A stretch of 14,072 nt of DNA from an uncultured Beijerinckiaceae bacterium (GTDB lineage: Bacteria > Pseudomonadota > Alphaproteobacteria > Rhizobiales > Beijerinckiaceae): contig CALMGA010000476.1 in assembly GCA_937863205.1 (NCBI GenBank), positions 1 to 14,072 of the forward strand, written 5' to 3'. This document shows, piece after piece, positions 7,339-12,073 of this stretch. The notes beneath the pieces are model-generated. The model worked only from the letters and a program-made list of their open reading frames with translations. It did no database searches and had not been told where the DNA came from. Position numbers and translations under genes: made by a program. The first letter of the stretch is position 1. Every line of letters begins with the position of its first letter.

Positions 7339-7368
7339 CCATACATAGACTCAGTATATAGATGGATG
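7336..7368. promoter_or_regulatory. 33 bp palindromic operator candidate between monooxygenase and tetR
   Basis: CATCCAT (7336-7342) and ATGGATG (7362-7368) are the perfect outer arms of an imperfect palindrome centred at 7352; inner positions continue to match, to about 13 of 16 per half. It lies exactly between the divergent monooxygenase and TetR genes and covers the core promoter elements of both, as expected for a TetR-family operator. Confidence 0.65.
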
Positions 7369-7374
7369 TGTTAT
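7346..7374 (+). promoter_or_regulatory. Putative tetR promoter giving a near-leaderless mRNA
   Basis: TAGACT (7346-7351), a 17 base spacer and TGTTAT (7369-7374) each match four of six consensus positions. Only ten bases separate the -10 box from the ATG at 7385, so the transcript would start at or very near the start codon. This fits the absence of an SD before tetR. On the other strand, TATACT (7358-7353) is a good -10 for the monooxygenase, with CCGACG (7381-7376) 17 bases upstream. Confidence 0.4.
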
Positions 7375-7384
7375 TCGTCGGCTC

Positions 7385-8023
7385 ATGTCAACACCGTCCG
7401 ACCGCCGTACCCGCAAGCGCCTCGCCGTGAGGAAGAACATCTCCAACGCCGCGACGAAGCTCTTCCTGGAACGGGGCTTCGACAACGTGACGGTGGATGA
7501 GATCGCCGAGGCCGCCGACGTCGGCCGGATGACGGTGTTCAACCATTTCCCCCGCAAGGAGGACATGTTCTTCGATCTCGACGAGGAAGGCCGCGAAACC
7601 GTTCGCGCCGCCCTGCGCCAGCGCGAGCCCAGCGTCGCCCCGGTGGAGGTCTTGCGCCTGCTCGCTCATCGGCTGATCGTCGAGGACGTCTCCTACCTCC
7701 GGTTCTTCCCCGCGAGCCAAACCTATGTCGAGGCGATCGCGGCGAGCGAAACGCTCAAAGCTCGAGCGAGAGCGATCCGAGACGAGCTCGCGCAAGTGGT
7801 CACTCTGGCGCTCGCCGAATGCGTCGGTCGGGAGCCTGCCGACCCCGACGCCCGGCTCGCGGCCAGTCTGCTCCTTGCCACGTGGACGGAAGCCTTCATC
7901 CAGGCTCACCGGACCTTTCGACGGAAACGGGACGCCGACGCCGCAAGGTCCGTCTTCCTGGCCATCGTCGAGAAGGGCTGTGTCGGGGTGAAAGCCGCGA
8001 TGGCGGGAACGCAGTACGCTTGA
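7385..8023 (+). CDS. TetR/AcrR family transcriptional regulator
   Basis: A 212-residue dimeric repressor-type protein. Residues ~15-62 form the DNA-binding domain: ISNAATKLFLERGFDNVTVD, then the helix-turn-helix EIAEAADVGRMTVFNHFPRK (recognition helix near 46-55), ending in the typical F.H/KEDMFF. The remaining ~150 residues are an all-helical ligand and dimerisation domain of no recognised ligand class. The gene is divergent from the FAD monooxygenase, with 46 bases between the 7338 and 7385 starts, and a 33 bp palindrome sits in that gap. The likely role is repression of the monooxygenase and of itself until an aromatic inducer binds. No SD precedes the ATG, consistent with a near-leaderless transcript. 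Downstream lie repeat copy C and an IS remnant. Confidence 0.92.
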   Translation: MSTPSDRRTRKRLAVRKNISNAATKLFLERGFDNVTVDEIAEAADVGRMTVFNHFPRKEDMFFDLDEEGRETVRAALRQREPSVAPVEVLRLLAHRLIVEDVSYLRFFPASQTYVEAIAASETLKARARAIRDELAQVVTLALAECVGREPADPDARLAASLLLATWTEAFIQAHRTFRRKRDADAARSVFLAIVEKGCVGVKAAMAGTQYA

Positions 8024-8093
8024 GGTGACGACGCATCGAAAAGCGGCTGCCAATTCGAAGGCGACCAGGCGTACTCGTCAGCGACGTCCGCTT

Positions 8094-8201
8094 GCTAAGC
8101 AGGTGTCGCAAAATTGCCCCGCGGTTTTGCGATCAGAACCTGCGGCCCATCAAGGAGCTAAGCTGGTGAAGCGTTGGCCTGCCAACGCGAACCTGCTTAG
8201 C
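8094..8201 (-). repeat. Palindromic intergenic repeat, copy C, with 11 bp perfect inverted ends
   Basis: The best preserved copy, inverted relative to A and B. It is bounded by GCTAAGCAGGT (8094-8104) and ACCTGCTTAGC (8191-8201), a perfect 11 bp terminal inverted repeat; the core equivalent to copies A and B is 8098-8197. Inside are the conserved hairpin GCGTTGGC-CT-GCCAACGC (plus-strand reading) and the pair GCAAAA/TTTTGC. No target-site duplication is obvious at the borders. It lies 70 bases past the tetR stop and next to the IS1380-type remnant. Confidence 0.85.
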
Positions 8202-8356
8202 CGCCCTTCTTCCTCAGGGTGTCGGTTGGCGCGTCGGGCGGCAGCATCGAGCGTCGAGGGCAAGCGGGTCTGTTGAGCGAAGAACGCCATCTGCTGGTGC
8301 GGATGCGGCGCTGGAGCGAAGGATGGATCCTGTTTCGAGGGGCTCGGCCCGGTGGA

Positions 8357-8785
8357 TCAGACACGTCGCCTGAGCAGGGCCACCGCGAGGCCGGCGATGA
8401 GATCGGCTTCGGAACGGGCCGCGGGGAAGGCGAGGCGCACGCGGGGATGCGTTTCCACCACCCTGGCGACGATCTTGAGCAGACGCGGGCGCAACGTCGC
8501 GGATCTTGGGAACGGCGTCCCTCACCGTCGGCATCAGCCAATCGGCGGCGCTGCGCAGGTCGAGGCGGACCCGGTTGGCGAGCGCCGAGCGGCACGAGGT
8601 GCGGTCGGACCGCAGATGGCTTTTGTTCAGCCGCGCCAGCCGCTCGGCGATGCCGAGACGGCGCTCCGCCGGGGCCAGCAGCTTTTCGCAACCGTCCGAG
8701 GTGAGACGACCGCCGTCCAAGGCGGCCGTGACGTTCGTCCGCTCCACGGCTGCAAGCCGAAAGCGTGGATCGTCTCCTGGACCAT
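8357..8785 (-). pseudogene. Internally deleted, frameshifted IS1380-type transposase
   Basis: On the minus strand an ATG at 8785 opens MVQETIHAFGLQPWSGRT. The frame then shifts to TNVTAALDGGRLTSDG and LLAPAERRLGIAERLARL, the N-terminal signature of IS1380-type transposases (DGGxLTSDGGxLLLxxAERRLGIxxRLA). This joins directly to RSDRTSCRSALANRVRL, DLRSAADWLM and PTVRDAVPKIRDVAP, which belong to the C-terminal part (DRTSCHxxxANQxRLxxxxxAYxL in the family). The central catalytic region, several hundred residues, is missing. A second frameshift leads to RLLKIVARVVETHPRVRLAF and AARSEADLIAGLAVALLRRRV, ending at a TGA at 8357-8359. It is therefore an internal deletion derivative with at least two frameshifts and cannot be active. 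Terminal inverted repeats were not identified with certainty. Confidence 0.75.
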
Positions 8786-9087
8786 GGCGGTCGCGGCAGG
8801 GCGTGGATCGGGGTTGGCGCCAGCACCCAATTCCTACGCTGCTTCGATGCTCTCAGCTATGCTCGCCACCGCAGCCAGCCCGTGCCGATGAAGAAGACGC
8901 GCTAACGCGGCTCGATACGCATGATGTGCCTCGAACACGCGTGTTGCAAAATCAAGGCCCGCGTCCTTTAGTGTCTACAACACCGTTGTCGTCGGCAAGC
9001 GAAAGCTATGCTGAAACACTCGTCATGCACCAGGATCGGTCTATCACGAGCGATCGATCTGCAAGAGCTTAAGAGGAAGATTTAAAG
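8786..9087. other. Interval between the IS remnant and the 160-residue protein gene
   Basis: About 300 bases, mostly non-coding, whose G+C falls clearly toward its right end. It contains one minus-strand open stretch with protein-like composition (8834-8974, listed separately). The last bases before 9088 carry AGAGGAAG, a plausible SD for the next gene. Confidence 0.5.
8834..8974 (-). pseudogene. Possible gene fragment, 46 codons between stops
   Basis: Between TAG codons at 8975-8977 and 8834-8836 the minus strand reads TLKDAGLDFATRVFEA, HHAYRAALARLLHRHG and LAAVASIAESIEAA. The amphipathic helical pattern looks coding, and a GTG at 8938 could start a 34-residue peptide. There is no clear SD and the family is unknown. 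It may be the tail of a gene broken by IS activity, or chance. Confidence 0.2.
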
Positions 9088-9570
9088 ATGCGAGATGAGG
9101 AGCTTCCTTTCGAATGGTTCGAACGTGACGACTATCCACGTATTCTAGAGGTAATGTCTGATACACATCGATTGCCGCGCGCCTTTGAGGAATGGGAGAA
9201 GCATGCTCTGGCGGGGGTTCAGGAACTGGAAGCCACGAGATACAGCGTCGTCCGCACGGTCATAAAGCCGGATGTCTTCGCAAACTGGTGTCGAGACAAC
9301 GGCTTTCAGCCCAATGCGCAGGGGCGTCTCAAATATTGCAAGCAGCAGTTGCGCAATGCCGCCGTGCCCTCGAACGAGGACAGTGGCTTGTCAAACCCTG
9401 AGGCGTCCGAGCCGACAGCGACGCTCCGGCCGGAGGCCGCAGCGCCGGACGAAACGAGCATCATCGAAGATCCGGTCCAGTTCATCGGCAAAAAGTCGAG
9501 CCGCTTGCTCGACACCGGCAAGTCCGCATGGGGAGCGCTGCGGCGGCTCCTCGCTCGCCCGCGAGCTTGA
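9088..9570 (+). CDS. Hypothetical protein, 160 residues
   Basis: I do not recognise a named domain. The N-terminal ~90 residues look globular: LPFEWFERDDYPRILEVMSD, a helix EEWEKHALAGVQELEA, a strand YSVVRTVIKPDVFANWCRDN and GFQPNAQGRLKYCKQQL. This resembles small alphaproteobacterial proteins of the pattern 'LPFxWYxxDDYPRL...VxPDxFxxWC...G...', which I know only as uncharacterised. Residues ~93-135 are an acidic, Pro/Ala/Thr-rich, probably disordered linker. The last 25 residues are basic and helical (GKSAWGALRRLLARPRA), which might contact membrane or nucleic acid. The ATG at 9088 follows AGAGGA at about 11 bases. The 5' half is richer in A+T than the neighbours, which suggests recent acquisition. 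The stop is 14 bases before the histidine phosphatase start, so the two probably share a transcript. Confidence 0.75.
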   Translation: MRDEELPFEWFERDDYPRILEVMSDTHRLPRAFEEWEKHALAGVQELEATRYSVVRTVIKPDVFANWCRDNGFQPNAQGRLKYCKQQLRNAAVPSNEDSGLSNPEASEPTATLRPEAAAPDETSIIEDPVQFIGKKSSRLLDTGKSAWGALRRLLARPRA

Positions 9571-9584
9571 ACGATTGGGAGCCG

Positions 9585-10151
9585 ATGTCGACACGCCTGT
9601 TGTTGATCGCACACGCGGGAACGAGCGCGACACGTCATGCAACGTTCGCACGCGGAGAGGGGCTGGACCCACGCGGTCTGCAGACCGCGCTTGCTTCGGC
9701 GGCAAGGTTGCAGCTGCGACCCGATGTCGTGTGGTCCAGTCCCGCTCCTGCTGCCCGCGAAACCGCCGAAGCGCTCGGTTTTGAGGCACAGGTGGATGAT
9801 GCGCTCTGCGACCTCGATGTCGGTCTATGGACCGGACGCAGCTTCTCCGAGATCGCGCAAGAACAACCGGATCAAGCCGCGGCCTGGATGACCGATCCGA
9901 CTTACGCGAGCCACGGTGGCGAATCGATCGATGCCTTGATCGGGCGCGTTGCGGTGTGGCTTGCTCCCCGCCGCTCGGCAAAAGGGATGATGGTTGCCGT
10001 GACGCACGCCGCGGTGGTGCGGGCCGCTCTGCTGCTGACGCTCGATGCTCCGCGCTCGGCATTCTGGCGGGTCGATGTCGCACCCCTCGCGCACATCGTT
10101 CTCGGTACGAACAGCCAGCGCTGGACCCTTCGTGCCCAGCACCTGGGCTGA
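9585..10151 (+). CDS. Histidine phosphatase family protein with AHA instead of the RHG motif
   Basis: A 188-residue cytosolic protein of the phosphoglycerate-mutase-like (histidine phosphatase) fold. The first strand is RLLLIAHAGTSATRH: the catalytic His (H10) is kept, but the flanking Arg and Gly of RHG are Ala. Other family features are DVVWSSPAPAARETAEAL (R58), DDALCDLDVGLWTGRSFSEI, HGGESIDAL (E113) and VAVTHAAVVRAALL, with the second catalytic His at 141. Loss of the phosphate-binding Arg suggests altered chemistry or substrate. A subfamily with HAxTxAT in this place occurs near cobalamin/cobalt genes, as far as I recall, and here the gene converges on cbtA. The start is ATG at 9585, where homology begins, with GGGAG just upstream; the frame is open further upstream but that part overlaps the preceding gene. 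Confidence 0.82.
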   Translation: MSTRLLLIAHAGTSATRHATFARGEGLDPRGLQTALASAARLQLRPDVVWSSPAPAARETAEALGFEAQVDDALCDLDVGLWTGRSFSEIAQEQPDQAAAWMTDPTYASHGGESIDALIGRVAVWLAPRRSAKGMMVAVTHAAVVRAALLLTLDAPRSAFWRVDVAPLAHIVLGTNSQRWTLRAQHLG

Positions 10152-10182
10152 GATCGGCTGAAATGACGATGGAGTGTGACGC

Positions 10183-10222
10183 ACGGGCTCCGGCCTCAAA
10201 GAACGGACTCCGGCTTCGAAGA
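10183..10222 (+). repeat. Two tandem 20 bp units in the convergent intergenic region
   Basis: Units 10183-10202 and 10203-10222 agree at 17 of 20 positions (each has ACGGxCTCCGGCxTC). They lie between the convergent ends of the phosphatase gene and cbtA, inside a longer inverted pair GATCGGCT (10152-10159)/AGCCGATC (10229-10236). A termination role is possible but the structure is weak. Confidence 0.6.
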
Positions 10223-10302
10223 GTTGTAAGCCGATCCGGTGAGTCAACCCGTGATGGACGACATATCCATCCCCCCCGCCTCATGATTGCAGATCAAAGA
10301 TC

Positions 10303-11013
10303 TTAGTTCTTGAAGCTGCGTTCCGTGAGTGTGCCGAACAGCAGGCCGATCGTTCCCCACAGAATGGCTTGGATGCCAAGGCTCGCGAGGCGGAACGACC
10401 ACAGCGTTTGCGCTGGGAACGCCTCAGGAACCTCATCAACGACGGGAAGGGCGTGATAGCTGATCGCGATCATCACGAGAAAGGCGAGGAGACCGATCAA
10501 TGATGCATTCCACTGACCTAGCCGTATTATCACGGCGCGCCGCAAGGCAAACGCCGCGAAAGCGGCAACAACCGAGATCGCGATCATCGAAAAGTAGAGC
10601 CCCGTTCGGATCCCGATGGTATCGGGCTGGCCGACCGCCGGCGGGTTGGCCGGGTACTTGAGATCCGGGATAAGATAGATCACCACGAAGCAGACAAGTG
10701 ACAGGGTTGCTGCAAATTCGCGCGGCGTCACGTTCGAGAAGCGACCGTACCCGAGCGCGAACAGCAGCGCGAAAATCCCGCCCAACGCCGTGCCAACGAC
10801 CGTTGTACCGACGAACAGGCCGAAAGTGGCCTGAACTTCGCGGCTGACGAGTGCGGGCTCCTCTGGCTCGCCCTTCGCTTTGGCGATGGCTGCTTCAACG
10901 GCGATCGAGCGATCGACGCTCGGCTCGCCGTAAACCTTCGCGAAGGCGAAGCCGAGGATCCCAGCGAGAAGGCCGACGAGCATGCCGCGTAGGAGAAGGC
11001 GCGCCATAGCCAT
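10303..11013 (-). CDS. cbtA: CbtA family cobalt transporter subunit
   Basis: A 236-residue inner membrane protein with about six hydrophobic segments (roughly 7-26, 63-89, 100-116, 138-157, 169-187, 208-228). Family features are the first segment LLLRGMLVGLLAGILGFAFA, followed directly by KVYGEPSVDRSIA (acidic periplasmic-side motif), the segment with GTTVVGTALGGIFALLFALG, and the conserved loop LIPDLKYPANPPAVG (114-128). CbtA is predicted, with CbtB, to import cobalt for cobalamin synthesis; direct biochemical proof is limited. The start is ATG at 11013, with AAGG six bases upstream; an ATG two codons later is possible. It lies 36 bases after cbtB, so the two form an operon. Confidence 0.92.
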   Translation of the reverse strand: MAMARLLLRGMLVGLLAGILGFAFAKVYGEPSVDRSIAVEAAIAKAKGEPEEPALVSREVQATFGLFVGTTVVGTALGGIFALLFALGYGRFSNVTPREFAATLSLVCFVVIYLIPDLKYPANPPAVGQPDTIGIRTGLYFSMIAISVVAAFAAFALRRAVIIRLGQWNASLIGLLAFLVMIAISYHALPVVDEVPEAFPAQTLWSFRLASLGIQAILWGTIGLLFGTLTERSFKN

Positions 11014-11049
11014 ATCGTACCTTCCCCAACCGTTTGCCCTAATCGTTTG

Positions 11050-11277
11050 TCAGTGGCAGGGGAAGCCGAGAAGGTGGCGACCATCATGCACAAACTCATG
11101 AACGTACATGCTCTTGAAGATCGACATCGCGCCTTCCTCAGCACCGACGAAATAAATCGCCAGCAGGCAGACCGGGATGAACAACAGCCAAGGCAGGACC
11201 GCACGGAGGGGAATGGCTTGCGCGGAACCGACAAAGGCTTGCGGGGCGTCGGCGGAGATAAGAGCGGAAGTTGCCAT
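11050..11277 (-). CDS. cbtB: CbtB family cobalt transporter subunit
   Basis: A 75-residue protein with one membrane segment (about 28-45, LPWLLFIPVCLLAIYFVG) and the diagnostic C-terminal metal-binding tail HEFVHDGRHLLGFPCH (residues 60-75: H60, H64, H68, C74, H75). CbtB accompanies CbtA in predicted cobalt uptake systems, and the His/Cys tail probably captures the ion. The start is ATG at 11277, with AAAGG six bases upstream. The longer open frame from 11397 adds residues without an SD and crosses the candidate leader. In many bacteria cbtBA follows a cobalamin riboswitch; none is seen here, but a metal-repressor gene and a C-tract palindrome lie upstream. Confidence 0.93.
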   Translation of the reverse strand: MATSALISADAPQAFVGSAQAIPLRAVLPWLLFIPVCLLAIYFVGAEEGAMSIFKSMYVHEFVHDGRHLLGFPCH

Positions 11278-11408
11278 TTGAGACCTTTCGTGAGCGCGAA
11301 TGAGTTCTACGCAAGCCAGCTTACCCTCGTGGAGCGGATTGGCAAGAGCAATGCAGGAAAAAGCTGGCGAGAAAAGTGAGAGCATAACGCGTGCCATCGG
11401 AAATTTAG

Positions 11409-11424
11409 GGTACTCCCCTATACC
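11409..11424. promoter_or_regulatory. Candidate RcnR/CsoR-type operator upstream of cbtB
   Basis: GGTACTCCCCTATACC has inverted ends GGTA/TACC around a C-tract. This resembles the TACT-C/G-tract-AGTA sites bound by the RcnR/FrmR/CsoR family. It lies about 130 bases upstream of the cbtB start, and the gene for an RcnR-type repressor is the next upstream gene. The C-tract is only four bases (RcnR sites usually have about six), so the match is imperfect. Confidence 0.4.
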
Positions 11425-11453
11425 TTCAGAAAAATCTTGCCTAGTGGAAACTC

Positions 11454-11699
11454 ATGCAGGAAGGGCTCGACTTGCCCACACATATTCGAGGCGACACGTC
11501 GCCGTGGACTTTCGAGGTGAAACGCCGGGTCGAATACCTGGTTCGGTCCGGCACTCCAGCTTTTGTCGCGCAACGGACCCGATCTGAAAACCGCGGCGTT
11601 TTTCGACGCGATGCTCTGATGAACAATCTTCGTACATCAGCGACGGTATCGGTCGCCACGTCGGCTGAAACTGACGCAAGCCCCTCACCTTACGGTTGA
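11454..11699 (+). pseudogene. Possible remnant of a relaxase/mobilization protein C-terminal region
   Basis: An open frame bounded upstream by a stop at 11442 reads PWTFEVKRRVEYLVRSGTPA, FVAQRTRSENRGVFRRDALM and NNLR, then SVATSAETDASPSPYG. The order 'W..EV..RV.YL.R.GTP ... R.DAL..NLR ... AETG' resembles, from memory, the DUF3363-like region of VirD2/MobA-type relaxases. If so, only ~80 codons survive, the tail is altered, and no start with SD is present. This is a weak, pattern-based call; chance coding on the opposite strand of a control region is the alternative. Confidence 0.25.
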
Positions 11700-11703
11700 C
11701 CGG

Positions 11704-11970
11704 TCATTTCAGGTAGGTTCGAACGACTTCGAGCAACTGTTCCACAGCCTCCTCATTGATCGCTCCGGGAGGCGCAAGATGGGTGCGTACGTGGTCTTCA
11801 ACGACCTCGGCCATCAGCCCGGCGGTTGCCCCGCGGACACCAGCGATCAGGTGCAGCACCTTTTCACAACCGACTTGGTTCTCCAGCGCGCGTTCGATCG
11901 CCTCGACCTGGCCGCGAATGCGACGAATGCGCGCCAGGAGCTTCTGGCGTTCGGAAATGGTATGGGACAC
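11704..11970 (-). CDS. RcnR/CsoR family metal-sensing transcriptional repressor (Ni/Co type)
   Basis: An 88-residue all-helical repressor of the DUF156 family. It begins MSHTISERQKLLARIRRIRG, with the GQVEAIERAL signature, and continues CEKVLHLIAGVRGATAGLMA and EDHVRTHL. The residues used by E. coli RcnR for Ni(II)/Co(II) are all present: His3, Cys35, His60 and His64. FrmR-type aldehyde sensors lack His3 and His64, and copper-sensing CsoR uses a Cys-His-Cys set, so a Ni/Co sensor (RcnR or DmeR-like) is favoured. Apo-protein should bind a C-tract palindrome and leave DNA when loaded with metal. The start is GTG at 11970, fixed by the MSHT N-terminus; the SD is weak (AAGAGG about 12 bases away). 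It lies between the tubulin-like gene and cbtBA on the same strand. Whether it controls cbtBA or an efflux gene elsewhere is open. Confidence 0.9.
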   Translation of the reverse strand: MSHTISERQKLLARIRRIRGQVEAIERALENQVGCEKVLHLIAGVRGATAGLMAEVVEDHVRTHLAPPGAINEEAVEQLLEVVRTYLK

Positions 11971-12073
11971 CTACTCGTCGAACCTCTTGAACGCCTTTGA
12001 TCCATCCGGTCGGCAGGGCTCCAGGAGATCGGCGGCGCGGCCACGCTGCTCCTCGATGAAGCCAAGCCGCGGT

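Larger units (their letters stand above)
11278..11703. other. Interval between cbtB and the RcnR-type gene
   Basis: About 425 bases. The cbtB-proximal half is comparatively A+T-rich and carries the candidate operator at 11409-11424. The other half contains an 81-codon plus-strand open frame (11454-11699), listed separately. No conserved B12-box or other riboswitch core was found on the minus strand. Confidence 0.5.

Noticed and set aside
6056..7342. 428-codon minus-strand frame overlapping the monooxygenase
   Set aside because: It is a shifted frame of the FAD monooxygenase gene; the main frame has the GxGxxG, DG and GD motifs.
11278..11460. Cobalamin riboswitch before cbtB
   Set aside because: Searched by eye on the minus strand for the B12 box and the other conserved core blocks. 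Only scattered partial resemblances were present.
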